Assembly: GCA_013400115.1 (NCBI GenBank)
Contig: VXBP01002567.1
Coordinates: 186,001-250,000, forward strand
Length of the DNA: 64,000 nucleotides
Direction of reading: 5' to 3'
Source of the DNA: Rhinopomastus cyanomelas
Taxonomy: Eukaryota; Chordata; Aves; Bucerotiformes; Rhinopomastidae
Below, piece by piece: positions 52,376 through 63,457 of the stretch. Below the pieces are notes generated by a model. The model was not told the origin of the DNA, made no database searches, and was given only the letters and a program-made list of their open reading frames with translations. Position 1 is the first letter of the stretch; each line of letters opens with the position of its first letter. The position numbers were made by a program, and so were the translations under genes.

Positions 52376-52590
52376 ATTATATATATATATATTTTTATAT
52401 ATATAGAGGTATATACCTTATGCATATGCTTAAATATATAAATATAACAGCTTTTATATATAAATATAATATATTTAATTTGTCTAAATATAATACATCT
52501 AAATAGAATATACATTAGATATTTATTTACATCAACTATAAGCAAACAAATAAATAAATAAAGTAGATTGATAAATAAATAAATCAATGA
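52376..52590. repeat. AT-rich low-complexity tract
   Basis: About 215 bp, starting with a (TA)n run and continuing with TATATAAATATAATATAT and AATAAATAAATAAA words. A simple sequence tract rather than a gene. Confidence 0.92.
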
Positions 52591-53110
52591 AAAAAGCTTG
52601 AGATGCTTAGGCAAGGTTTTTGACAGCACTGACTCTTATAAGCCCTGAAAGAATTTTATGCAGTTGGCATTGCAGGAAATTTGTTTCTTTATTTTAGCTG
52701 GGCTCTAACTGCAGCAAAGCCAAGAGTGGGCACTTCAGAGCTGAGATTCCTTTTGCTTGGAATTCACATTGAGTTGGTCAGTTCCTTGATAGCTGAAATA
52801 TTGGTGTAATGCACTTTATGTGCTAGCTAACATTCAGAATAACGCTGTTATGTTATGGGCTCAAGGCTATTAAGGCTGCTGGGTTTGAGGTATAGCAGTT
52901 CCTTCAGCAGCTGCAATGAACTTGGCATCAGACCAGTTCCTGAGGAAATTACAGGAATGTTCAGGACCATTCTGCTCCAGACCTGTGGATTGGAGCAGAA
53001 GGTCATCACTCGTTTGCATATGGGTGAGAAGGTATTTTGGGAAACATGATAATCCACACAAGTGGCTGTCCATTCCTCTAGCTGGAAAAAACCCCATCTT
53101 TTTTAATAGC
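52591..53110. other. Unique non-coding stretch
   Basis: Overlapping frames of 64-96 codons on both strands (52848-53164) without domains. Confidence 0.45.
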
Positions 53111-53272
53111 ACTGCAAGGGGCTGCCCAGGGGGTTGTGGAGGCTCCTTCTCTGGAGACATTTAAAACCCACCTGGACGTGTTCCTGTGTGACTTGGTCTA
53201 GGTGATCCTGCTCTGGCAGGAGGATTGGACTGGATGATCTTTTGAGGTCCCTTCCAATCCCTGATGTTTTGT
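53111..53272 (+). mobile_element. CR1 LINE 3' end
   Basis: GCACTGCAAGGGGCTGCCCA to 'CCTGATGTTTTGTGA', about 162 bp. Confidence 0.94.
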
Positions 53273-54186
53273 GACCCTCCATGCTGGAATGTTCTCTGGC
53301 TGTATTTCAAATGAGGGACAGCAGTCCTGTTTCCAGAGGAAAACCCTAACTCCTAAAGATTTTGTTAGCAAAGTGATGTGGGCCAGAAAGGAGCTAAAGG
53401 TGAATCAGAAGTGAAAAACAGAGTGATTCATACAGGAAATTAGGTTTTTATAGCAAAAGCATAGATTATATTTGTTTCCTTAAACTCTAATTAACGCAGC
53501 ATCTTTCTTACACTGCTAATTGCTGCATTTAGACTCCTCATCTCTGTGCAGAATGCAGTGTGCTAAGAGCTGTTGGAGATCAGCAGCTTAGCTCTGCAGA
53601 CTCCTGGTGTATATTGCAGGATGGGTTCCTAATTATCTGTATCAGACCTTCCAGTCAAGATAAATAGGGAAATTCCACTTACAGTAGTGCAAATAAATAG
53701 CAGGAAATGCAAGTTCTACTGCCCCAGAAGGACAAAGCAATTAATATTGTCTGTGTCTTCTCTGCCCAGTGCTGCCCAGTCTTGAAACCTATTCTCAGTT
53801 ACGTTAGGGAGGATGTGCCCAAGCAAAACCCACCCTGTCCCAGCTTCAGTGCAGGACTGGTTTGCATCTACTCAGCTTGGAGCCCGTGTAGAGTTTGCAG
53901 CTGGCTCTGCCTGTTCATTACATGCATTCAGGGCTGAGCCTGAGTCTGGCACCCACTCACAACTGGACCTGTGTCTAAATCTCTGGCTCACGTACACACA
54001 CTGAATAGCTGGAGAAATGTGCCTGCTCAGTTCAAAGCTGGATTTATTATCTATTATTTTGGCAACATCAGTTTTCTCATGCTGCAGAGCGTGTAGTTTT
54101 CTCATGATGCAGAGTGTTGGGGGCTTTTTGGTGGGTTTTTTCTTTGTCTCTTTTGTTTTTGCATGTAAAAGAGACAGACAGAATGC
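53273..54186. other. Unique stretch with a 25-bp tandem duplication
   Basis: No gene recognised. GTTTTCTCATGCTGCAGAGC-type units occur at 54071-54095 and 54096-54120 with few differences. Confidence 0.5.
54071..54120 (+). repeat. 25-bp tandem duplication, two units
   Basis: GTTTTCTCATGCTGCAGAGC + GTGTA, then GTTTTCTCATGATGCAGAGT + GTTGG. A two-copy local duplication with several differences. Confidence 0.9.
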
Positions 54187-54247
54187 AGAAGGATTGGACA
54201 GGATGGTCTTTCAGGGTCCATTCCAGTCCCTGATGTTCTGTGTTCTG
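54187..54247 (+). mobile_element. Very short CR1 tail
   Basis: AGAAGGATTGGACAGGATGG to GATGTTCTGTGTTCTGT, about 60 bp. Confidence 0.82.
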
Positions 54248-55299
54248 TCTCATTCAAATTCAAGCTATGCATTATGTAAGTGAAATGATGCCTGTATTTG
54301 CCAAAGTTGCTTCAAACAGGAGTGAAAATTCTAAAACTCTTTATTGTTCAGTTGTTGCCTTTTCTATAGGACCCACAAAATACAGCCCATCCAGCTCTGC
54401 AGGTAGAGACACTGAGCTAAAAGGGTTAACAGTTTAACCACAAGGGTTAATCTCTTCCTACCTCTGGATATGGACTAGAGATGGTGCTCAATGACTTGCT
54501 AAGAGGGAAAAACTGCCTCAAAGGAAATAGTGGTTTATCTCAAATTATCAGGCAAATATCTTCTTCTTAAGTCTGAGCTTCATTCTAGAAACGTTCCAGC
54601 AGGGTCTCTGTACAGGGGCTCTTGTGTTGCAGCATCAGGTTGTTCTCAGCTGAAGGAAAGCTGACAGGAAGATGGACACCTCCTCTTGCTGGCAGCGGTG
54701 TAGGCACGGTGCTGGGAGTCACACTGGCGCTGCTGGAAGCCTTATTTATGGCCACTGCTGGAGTGAGACACCAGCCTTTCTGCAGGTGACTAGTGTTTTT
54801 GTCTTCACTATGCGATGCTCTGGTTGAGCTGTTGTCATGTGAAGTGGATGCTTCACTGAATGGGGAGGGACCTTGGTGCTGGAGAGGGAAGGCTTCTTGA
54901 GCTTTTGGTCCATGAAGTGTTCCCTATTAGATCATAAATAATTTGCATTCAGGTCTAGTGAAATCCCTCCTGATTTAGAGTGACATATGGGAAAGTCAAG
55001 CCCAGAAACAGTTTGAATAATTCTTCTGGTAGGTCTGGAAATATTTAAGCTCATTCATTTTTTATAGCACTGTAAATTTAAAGAATGTAGTTTGAAGACA
55101 ATATTGATTCTTCTGCTTTGTCACATAACTTGACTGTCATGGAGTGGACCGGCTGTTGTGACGTTTGTAACGCATGTGGTGTTTGCGCGGTGCTGCTTGT
55201 CCTTTGAGATGCTCCAGTTTGGTGTGGAGCCTGTGTCTGCAGGATGCCACAAAGAAGTGGCCGAGGGATAGGGTCAGGTGGAGGCTGTGAACGTGGTAC
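54248..55299. other. Unique non-coding stretch
   Basis: About 1.05 kb; no repeat, exon or RNA gene recognised. Confidence 0.5.
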
Positions 55300-55743
55300 C
55301 TTAGGAAAAAACTAGTCTGAGGGTGCTGGATCCCTGGAACAGGCTGCCGAGAGATGTTGGTGTTGGAGGCCCCATCCCTGGGGACATTCAAGGTCATGCT
55401 GGATGGGGCTCTGGGCAATCTGAGTTAGAGATGTCCTCGGTTATCACAGAGTCACAGAACATCAGGGATTGGAAGGGACCTGGAAAGATCATCCTGTCCA
55501 ATCCCCCTGCCAAAGCTGGATCACCAAGTCGCACAGGAACATTTCCAGGTGGGTTTTAAACATCTCCAGAGAAGAAGACTCCACAACCCCCCATGGGTAG
55601 CCTGTTCCAGTGCTCCGTCACCCTCACTGGGAAGAAGTTCCTTCTCACATTTATATGTGTAACATGTTCCTTATTGTATAGGGGTTGGATTAGATGACCT
55701 TTCAAGGTCCCTTCCAACCCAATTGTTCCATGATTCTATAGTG
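55300..55743 (+). mobile_element. Older CR1 host split by a minus CR1
   Basis: Two plus-strand pieces, 55300-55445 (GAACAGGCTGCCGAGAGATG to 'GAGATGTCCTCGGTTAT') and 55671-55743 (TTGTATAGGGGTTGGATTAG to CATGATTCTATAG), fit one element once the minus insertion between them is removed. The relative at 59231-59470 shows the uninterrupted order 'GATGTCCCTGCTTACTGC'. Confidence 0.88.
55446..55670 (-). mobile_element. CR1 nested in a plus CR1
   Basis: TCACAGAGTCACAGAACATC to 'AAGTTCCTTCTCACATTTAT', about 220 bp. Inserted in the 3' UTR of the host around 55445; TTAT occurs on both sides (55442 region and 55669 region) as a possible target duplication. Confidence 0.9.
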
Positions 55744-55991
55744 AAAGTACAACCCAGGTGCTGTCTGTGAGGACAGACCTGTTCTTCATTCCAGTTAGTG
55801 CTATTGGACTCCTCTTGGTCACTCCATGCTGTGGCCTTGTCTTGCCTTTGCTGCTGTTTGCTGTGCAACCTGGAACAGTGAGTTTCACCTCTGAGCTTCA
55901 GTTTATCTCAAATGAAATGGGTAAGTGTATCCTCACCTTGATCACTCTGGAGCTAGGCAAGCCATAGATGGAAAACTGTAGCACCCTAAGC
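55744..55991. other. Unique non-coding stretch
   Basis: Nothing recognised. Confidence 0.4.
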
Positions 55992-56165
55992 ACCTCAAAA
56001 GATCATCTAGAGAGTGGAAGGGACCTCAAAAGATCATCTAGAGATTGGAAGGGACCTCAAAAGATGATCTAGAGATTGGAAGGGACCCCAAAAGATCATC
56101 TAGAGAGTGGAAGGGACCTCAAAAGACCATCTAGAGATTGGAAGGGACCTCAATAGATCATCTAG
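55992..56165. repeat. 31-bp tandem repeat derived from CR1
   Basis: ACCTC (once ACCCC) starts at 55992, 56023, 56054, 56085, 56116 and 56147, an exact 31-bp spacing. The unit is GATTGGAAGGGACCTCAAAA + GATCATCTAGA. Units differ only by substitutions (AGTGG/ATTGG, GATGATCT, GACCATCT), so it expanded by unequal exchange or slippage and then aged. Confidence 0.97.
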
Positions 56166-56229
56166 TTCAATCCCCCTGCCACAGCAGGATCACCTAGTCC
56201 AAGGTGCAGAGGAACACATCCAGGAGGGA
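55992..56229 (-). mobile_element. CR1 3' end expanded into a minisatellite
   Basis: The normal part, 'CTAGTTCAATCCCCCTGCC' to 'GAACACATCCAGGAGGG', lies at 56162-56229. In place of one copy of GATTGGAAGGGACCTCAAAA it carries six tandem versions. The tail octamers (TAGAATC) are missing at its 3' side. Confidence 0.93.
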
Positions 56230-56284
56230 CAGAATCAAGGCTGAGGGAGCTTTAGAACAGCCAGATAATTTGCAGCCTCTTGTT
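56230..56284. other. Unique non-coding stretch
   Basis: Short unique spacer. Confidence 0.4.
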
Positions 56285-56760
56285 TCTATGAAGTGTTTTG
56301 TGATCTATCCTCGGGTTTTATATGGCTGATCAAGAAACGGCGCTCCCCGTTCACCCAAGGGGAAGACTTTCCTCACCCAGTCCCCGGCAAACTGCTCCCC
56401 ATCTTTGTATGGTAACAGGGAAGCATTGGTGAAGAAGCAGAGGGTGCTGCAGCACAGAATTTCCCCTTGACCCACCTTTCGGGTGCCCAAGTTCGGACCT
56501 GAGCGGCTTCACATCCTCCCAATGACACAGATGGCAGGATGGAGCCAATCGGAAGCACTCGATAACAGAATGGCAATTCATTTTGCAATTCCTTCAGCAT
56601 TCATGCTAACAATACTGGTCCTAATGGGCTCCTTGGGTATGAATGTGGCTTTCAATATGCAATTCCACAGGAATTACACCACTGCTCAGCTCTCATTAAG
56701 TCTGCTTTATTGTAAAGGGCTGCAGAGAAATCCTCCTATTACTGACACAGGATAACTGCT
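56285..56760. promoter_or_regulatory. Candidate regulatory block
   Basis: About 475 bp repeat-free. GAATGGCAATTCATTTTGCA near 56568 and CAATATGCAATTCC near 56653 are paired ATTC/GCAAT-type words (C/EBP- and octamer-like). Overlapping minus frames of 61-76 codons are not convincing exons. Confidence 0.27.
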
Positions 56761-57491
56761 TCGCTTCAAAGAACCGTCTGATTTCCAAAAGCTCCTGTGT
56801 GTGCAACTGCAGGGGTTTTTTTTTTAATACTCTCTTTACAGTGCATTATCTCACTTTGTTTATATTTTGGACCCTAATGTGATGTGTTTGAGTATGTAAA
56901 TTGCCGTAATGTGAGGAAATGAGATGTTAAAAATAGCTGTGGAGCGCTGAAGACAGCCGAGTGGGGTGAGGTGGCCACTGTGGGAGGAGGCGCTTCTGCA
57001 TCCACAGTTTCTCTGTCTTTTTAGGGGAGGTGAATCCTTCCCTAAGGTCAAATCCAAAAGCCCCAAATTCAGTGCCTCTGCAGGTAAAAGAGTTTTTGTC
57101 TTCTTACTGCGGGTAAAACTCATTACCACAGGGTGTCTGCTGGTGAGCAGCGTGGGAATTCAAGGTGAGCTCCTCCCAGCACTGCTGTAATCCACCTTCT
57201 GGAGAGCAACGGGCGTTCTCTTGATCTAACCGTGTCTTTTAAGATCAAGTTAGCAATCCTGGTCTAAGACACAAAGGAAGGCACTGATTTACCTGCCTGA
57301 TGCTCACATTTTATTCACTGTTGACAGCACCAGGGACTACGTCTGGAGCTGTACATGCAGTACAGCATGGAGGGGCTCAAGTCACCTCCAAACTACATCA
57401 GCACCCAATTGTAGTGTCTTTTCACACTCTTTCCATTCACTCGGCTCTGGGCAAAAAGAGTTTTGAGTTATTTAAGCCACCTCAGAGTGAT
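56761..57491. other. Unique non-coding stretch
   Basis: Includes a T run at about 56816-56824. No gene recognised. Confidence 0.5.
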
Positions 57492-57590
57492 GAGGAAGGG
57501 ACCTTGAACGATCATCTAGTCCAATCCCCCCTCCACAGCAGGATCACCTGGATCAAGTTGCACAGGAACATGTCCAGGTGGGTTTTAAGA
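57492..57590 (-). mobile_element. CR1 3' end lacking its tail
   Basis: GAGGAAGGGACCTTGAACGA to ATGTCCAGGTGGGTTTTAAG, about 99 bp. The terminal UTR and octamers are absent. Confidence 0.88.
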
Positions 57591-58589
57591 TTGCAGAAGA
57601 AATTTTGCTGAGAACTTGGAAGTTTTTGGTTGTGAATGACAACTGTCAGCTTCTACTCAAAGGCAAACCATAGTTTCATTCACCTGTCTCTGGGTGGATG
57701 GGACCAATCATCCCCCGGACAGCTCGAAGAAACCAAAATAGTGGGGAAAAAAGCCCCCAGTTTCCCAGCTTCTAGTTTTAGACAACCTGTCCTTGCTGCT
57801 GTACAGAGTGATGGGACTTGTCGTGCCTGTCCAGCCCTCATTTCCATTTCCTAAAAACCCAAGCCCGTTAACTTGAATCTGTCTCATTAATCATTTTCCC
57901 TGCAGTTGACTGCGGAGGTCTGCAGAGATTTACTGTCTTTTACTCACGTGTTGAAACTCATCTTCACCCAGACAATCTCAGCCAGTGCAGTAAGTGGCCA
58001 CCACCTGCATCTCCTTGGTTTCTCTGGGTTGTTGTTACGTGGCAGGGTACTGAGGGGTGTACAGTGCTCAGTGGGTGCAGTGAGGATTGCTGACATCCTC
58101 TGCTACAGAGAAGCCAATTCTAGGCTGTACCTGCCATCACCTCCACCAGAAGACAGAGATGCCAGCGGTGACTGCAGGGCTGGATGTGTCTTGATGCTTC
58201 TCAGCGGTGGGGCCACTGCTTGCTCTCTCTGCTGTCAGCTCTTGTGATTTCATAGACAAGAAGGGAGGCTGTTCCTACAAGCAAGAGCCTCACAGTTACA
58301 GTGCTTGTAGGGTGCCCTTATGGTGATTGATAGGTGTTCAAGCTGTGAGACTGCGTTCGGACTGTGCTGGGAGGCATCTGTGCCTGGCCTCCAGCCCTGG
58401 AGGATCTGTGGGGAAGCCCTGATAATCCAAACGTGTTGCCTATTGGCAGTGCGGCAGTAAAATCGGTTCTAATGAAGGGTTCTGTGTCACCTCTTGGGGT
58501 TTGCCTGTCACACCAAAGCCTCCTCCAGTGCAGCTGGGAGGAAACCTGGCCATGAACGTGGCACAATGAGGCCCCCATAGCCCGCTGCT
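57591..58589. other. Unique non-coding stretch
   Basis: About 1 kb. A 113-codon plus frame (57906-58247) and an 86-codon minus frame have no domains. Confidence 0.5.
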
Positions 58590-58760
58590 GGGTTGCTGAT
58601 TACCATATTAATGTGAGGAGCCCCAACTGAACGCTGGGCGAAGGACAGTACATCTTTAATTGGAAATATAAAGGACTGCTCGTGGCCCAGCCTGAACTGG
58701 GAGGATTTATGTCTCTCTCTAGATGGGATGGAAGGGAGTGGTGTGATTCACTGAGCAGTG
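58590..58760. promoter_or_regulatory. Candidate regulatory block
   Basis: GCTGATTACCATATTAATGT (POU/homeodomain-like; CCATATTAAT at 58603-58612 also occurs at 22371) followed by CATCTTTAATTGGAAATATA. Weak, composition-based call. Confidence 0.25.
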
Positions 58761-59230
58761 TGCACGTTGCCTGATTTACTGCCCATCATTTACATTCCAC
58801 TAAAGTCAATCACTGCAGAAGGTCATTCCCAACCAGAATTCCTTTCACGTTAAATCTTCTCTGTCCCAGGCTTACAGTCAGGCTGGGCGAGCCACTGGGC
58901 AACCCAAGTGGGTTTTGAGGTTGTTCATTTTAATTCTCCTATTAGGGGAAAGGAGACTGTAAAAACAAAAGCCAACCAGAAACTGCTTGCACATCCACGG
59001 ATGATAAAGTCAGATGCAACAAATGACCATTTCCCCTCAACACACTCAAACTAGCCTAGTATTTTCATAGTTCATCATCTTCCAATAAGTTATGAACAAT
59101 CTTGCTGGCAATTTGTATGAGAAAATGAGGACCAGACTTCAGCATTAGATGTGCAGTCTGATTCCCAATTCACATGTGCAGCTCAACCTGCAGGACTGGG
59201 AACAGCTTTGAAGTAGTTGACACAACTAAA
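58761..59230. other. Unique non-coding stretch
   Basis: Nothing recognised. Confidence 0.45.
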
Positions 59231-59470
59231 GAAGGGGAGGTTGAAATTGGATGTTAGGAAGAAGTTCTTTAGCAAGAGGAGGGTTGAACACTGGAACGAG
59301 TGGTCCAGGGAGGTAGCTGAGGTCTCATCCCTGTAGATATTCAAGAGGAGGCTGGACAAGGCTCTGGGGAATCTGATCTAGTTGAGGATGTCCCTGCTTA
59401 CTGCTGGGGCCTTGGGCTAGATGATCTTTGGAGGTTCCTTCCAACCCAACACATTCTGTGATTCTATGAG
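59231..59470 (+). mobile_element. Older CR1 subfamily 3' end
   Basis: GAAGGGGAGGTTGAAATTGG to ACACATTCTGTGATTCTATG, about 240 bp. Same family as the split host at 55300-55743. Confidence 0.92.
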
Positions 59471-60214
59471 GTATAAAGCCTGGTGATTTCTGTGTTCACT
59501 ATATGTGACTGTGTGCTTTGGCAAGATTATTTTCAGCCCTGAATTCTTAAACAGCTTATTATCAAATGTTGATAATTCAGAGTGCTCTGTTTTGCAAGAT
59601 TTTGAGTAACTAGGTGCTGATGTTGGCTTGTTTCTCATTTGTAACCCGCCTCCGAACAAAGAACACAAAACAAATGTGAACACCGCTCTGAATTAAGAAG
59701 TGAAATGTCAATTACATTTTTAATGATATATATTTCATAGGACTCTTGTGGTGTCAGTAATAAGTCTAGACACCACCCTTACTTATAGTGGCAGAGCAAG
59801 TAATCTGAAATTTCTGCTTTATAAAATATTTTTAGTATGTAAAGACACAAGAGTTAGAAGGAAGTTCAGCCCAGCTGCTTCAGCTGTTGTTTCCCTTATT
59901 CTTTTCTCTCTCAATTTTTTGAAGATTTGAGAAATTGTTGAAAAATCTACTTGTGATTTTTCTCTAAAGGAAATAATCAGGTTGGTTGTTCCTAGACCAG
60001 CCTGTGCTGGTGCAGAGTGTGGGCTGTGTTCTGCAAAATACGCGTGGCTGATGAAGTCATGTAGCTACCACAGAGAGTGTCAGATCAATAGCTGTGTGTA
60101 AAACACAGAACTAAGCAACAGGCAAGCACTAGCCACGCCAGATTTGTGTGGGTTTGTTTGGGTGTGCTATTTGGTGAATGCTTAAGTCGGACTCTGTGGG
60201 ATTACAGGAAGTCT
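59471..60214. other. Unique non-coding stretch
   Basis: AT-rich around 59700-59960. No gene recognised. Confidence 0.5.
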
Positions 60215-60365
60215 ATAACTTCTAAAGAGCATAATTGGCTTTCTTCATGGGGATGTACTGGTGAATAGCTTGTCCTAATTAGGGAGCCAGCCTGATTAAC
60301 TCACGAGAGCAGCTTATGGGTGACCTAAGCTACTTAAACTCTTCAGGAGATTATGGCAGCTTAAT
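60215..60365. promoter_or_regulatory. Candidate regulatory block
   Basis: AGAGCATAATTGGCTTTC, GTCCTAATTAGGGAGCC (with the palindrome CCTAATTAGG) and CCTGATTAACTCACG within 90 bp. Weak call. Confidence 0.25.
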
Positions 60366-60929
60366 TGTTCTAGGGTCATCTTAAAGCACTTACCGTGTGC
60401 AGTGACATCTCTAAACCGCTCAGAGCTCAAGCCTGACGCGTTAGCTACAGCTGGAGCTCATGTTTGGTGTCTTGGCCCTTTATCTTTTGATAGCAATGTG
60501 ATGATACTTTGGCACTGTCCATTTGGGGAGCAATCTGCAACTCATCTGTACCGGTGTGTTTTCTGTTTTGAGAACAGTCTGGTTCTGTCAGGGTGTGTTT
60601 TCTCACTAATTTGCTGTGTACTGAGCTATTGCACAGTAGTCTGAACTGTTTGGGTAGGGATACCCTGCTTCTTCTCCATAGATATTTTTCTGAAGACCAT
60701 CCCATTGCAGCTGCCTTCAGTTTCTTGGCAGAGACATGAGTATTATTTGGTAATTGCACTTAGCTCTGATGGCAAAGCTCTCAGTCTGTTTGGATTATGG
60801 CTGTAACCTGTGACAAACTACACTCCAGATGTTTTTCAGCATCTTCTCCTGTGAAAGGGGGTAGTAACATAAATATTAAAAAATCAAGATTGAAAGGTAA
60901 AGGAGGAGGTGGAGTGGAACAACCCCCAC
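60366..60929. other. Unique non-coding stretch
   Basis: Frames of 80 and 104 codons on opposite strands without domains. Confidence 0.45.
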
Positions 60930-61037
60930 ATGCCTGGATATGTTCCTGTGCAACTTGATCTAGGGGATCCTGCTGTGGCAGGGGGATTGGACTGGATGAT
61001 CTTTTGAGGTTCCTTCCAATCCCTAATGTTCTGTAAT
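60930..61037 (+). mobile_element. CR1 LINE 3' end
   Basis: TGCCTGGATATGTTCCTGTG to 'CCCTAATGTTCTGTAATG', about 108 bp. Confidence 0.93.
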
Positions 61038-61218
61038 GTTGACTAGGAGTGCTGACATCAAGCACCAGGTGACCATATCCAAATGCTCTTGACTTCTTGG
61101 CTCTGATTCTGCCTGACCAGCTGCATCTAGGATAGATGACCAGAACAGCAAAGACACCTACCTACCCACAGCAGTATCATGTGGCCACGAGCCTGAATTG
61201 AACCCATTAATGCTAATG

Positions 61219-61542
61219 GAAGACCTCATTGCTCTCTACAACTATCTGAAAGGACATTGTAGAGATGTTGGTGCTGGTCTCTTCTCCTAGGTAAGTAGTG
61301 ACAGAACCAGAGGGAGGAGCTTCAAGCTTCAACAGGGGAGGTTTAGATTCTTCCTGGAGAGAGTGCTCAGGCACTGGAATGGGCTGCCCAGGGTGGTGGT
61401 TGAGTCCCCATCGCTGGATGAGTTTAAAAGTCACTTAGATGTAGTGTTGGGGGACCTGGTTTAGGGGTGAACCTGTAGAGTAGGGTTGCTGGTTGGATTT
61501 GATGATCCCAAGGGTCTTTTCCAGCCTGAATGATTCTGTGAA
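61219..61542 (+). mobile_element. CR1 of the second ORF2 lineage
   Basis: GAAGACCTCATTGCTCTCTA to GAATGATTCTGTGAAA, about 324 bp. It shares 'GGTTGAGTCCCCATC' and 'AGTCACTTAGATGTAGTGTTG' with 13390-13742 and 50518-50862. Confidence 0.93.
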
Positions 61543-62070
61543 AGGGCTTTACCACAAGTCTGTTCTGGAAACTTGTTTTGCCAATGATTTGAGTCTGTGG
61601 TGCAAGCAGGAAGGAAACGTCTATAAAATGTACATTCACCTGACAACTGTTGTGTGTATTTTAATCCTGAATTCCTGCAGAAGTGTGAACTTTTGACGAC
61701 TATTTTAAGAAGGAAAGCGCAGTCTCTAAGAATCAGTGTTAACTCACCATCATTAACGTCTTCCTCTTCTAAGATTATTCTGGAATTAAGCACCTTCTTT
61801 TCTCCTCATCAAAAGTGCAAAGCGTGTATGAAATTAGCTATTTTGGGGCTGGCTGTGGATTACAATTCAGAAGGGTGATTATTAGCTTTTGATATTTTCT
61901 TGGACATTGATGCTGCTTTCCTCATTCCCCTTCCCTGAAGGTTGCACAGAATGCTGTGCTTAGCAGAATAATTAAAATAAAATAAACACCTGCCCTCAGA
62001 TTGGTTCTGTGCTTGGCACCACAGAAAAATAAGGTGAAGAATCCTATTAAAATGCTCTTTAATGCGGCAG
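61543..62070. other. Unique non-coding stretch
   Basis: Nothing recognised in about 530 bp. Confidence 0.45.
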
Positions 62071-62150
62071 TCATAGAATCATGGAATAGTTTAGGTCAGA
62101 GAGGATCTTAAGAGATCATTTCATTCCAACCTCAGTGCCCCCATGCCTAA
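62071..62150 (-). mobile_element. Old CR1 3' end remnant
   Basis: TCATAGAATCATGGAATAGT, then TTAGGTCAGAGAGGATCTTA and 'CATTCCAACCTCAGTGCCCCC'. A distinct, diverged subfamily. Confidence 0.8.
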
Positions 62151-62261
62151 CGTGCTTGTTTAAGACAAGATGTGTCGTGTGGTTGTCTTATATGAAGTTT
62201 CATTACAGAAACTTGAGTTTTTTGGGGAAGAAGATGGAAGACCAACAGTTCTCACAGAAAG

Positions 62262-62432
62262 TTGGGGATTGGAAGGGATCTTCAAAGATCATCCAGTGCA
62301 GTCCCCCCACCACAACAGGATCACCTAAATCCAGTCAAACAGGAAAATATCCAGGCAGGTTTTAAACGTCTCCAGAGAAGGAGACTCCACAACCTTCCTG
62401 GGCAGCCTGTTCCAGTGCTGTGTGAGATGCAG
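62262..62432 (-). mobile_element. CR1 LINE 3' end
   Basis: TTGGGGATTGGAAGGGATCT to CTGTTCCAGTGCTGTGTGAG, about 170 bp; tail octamers missing. Confidence 0.93.
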
Positions 62433-62530
62433 AAGTTTCTTTTCTGAAGGCTGCCTTGTCTCTGTGTGGTTACCTACACTAGTGTGAGCAGAATAATGAA
62501 GTGCGTGCCATTTGAAGGCAAGTCTGACAG

Positions 62531-62585
62531 GATCATAGAATCATCATGGCTGGAAAGGACCTCCAGGGTCATCGAGTCCAACCAA
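62531..62585 (-). mobile_element. Short CR1 3' end
   Basis: GATCATAGAATCATCATGGC to GGTCATCGAGTCCAACC. Identical over 46 bp with 25684-25729. Confidence 0.85.
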
Positions 62586-63369
62586 GCAGTAAAGAATCAG
62601 TCCTCCTATGTAGTGTTCCAGACAAATCCTGATGACTTTGTGGCTGTGTTCACTGAACTCTGTTTTCCTTCTCTTGCCTTTCCTTTTGTCAGTCTCTCGT
62701 GTTACTCCATTTTCTTTGTGTTCCAGTAGACCAGTGAACAGCTGTAACACCAGTGGAGGGAAGATGTCAGCTCTTACTGGTCAGCTGAAATCTCAGATCT
62801 TACCCCATCACTTTCCTGGGTATGGAAGGAAATCGGACTGAAGCTTCAACGAGCATCTACAGTCAGCATTCCCTTACATTCTGCTAGGGTATTTCTTGGG
62901 GCATGGCCATGGGAAGAGCACGTGCTGGTTGAATACAGAAGAGAGTTCCAGAAGGGGTGGTCAGACCACCTTACTGGCACAGGGGGTAATTGCAGCTTGA
63001 GTAATGGCTTCCTTACTGGTTTTGAATGACACTCCTATGGATGCATCTAATCAGGGTTAAAACTGAAGGCAGATCATCTCAAACCCATGTAATTTTTTCT
63101 TTGATATCTGCTTCATTTCTGTTTACATATAAGATTTCCTGAGAGTAGCTTGATCTTTTGATCATGTATCCCACATCTTTCAAGTTATATAGACAAGAGA
63201 ACTCTTAAGAATCTTCTCTCCAAATCTCCTCTGTTGTCTTATAAGTAGGTTCATATGTCTGGCCACTTACAGCCTCGTTAATGCAGGCTGCACTCTCACA
63301 GTAAATGAATGTGCTGCATCTATTCTTTTCCCATCAAACATGTTCCAAACACACGTAGATGCGGCGCTT
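62586..63369. other. Unique non-coding stretch
   Basis: About 780 bp. Opposite-strand frames of 68-87 codons near 62466-62841 lack domains. Confidence 0.45.
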
Positions 63370-63457
63370 GGACGTGCTTTAGTGGGCATCATGGCATTGA
63401 GTTGAAGGTTGGACTTGATCTTGGAGGTCTCTTCCAACCTTAATGATTCTGTGATTC
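63370..63457 (+). mobile_element. Old CR1 3' end
   Basis: TTGGACGTGCTTTAGTGGGC, then GAAGGTTGGACTTGATCTTG and TTAATGATTCTGTGATT. It resembles a generic avian CR1 tail rather than the family dominant in the window. Confidence 0.85.
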
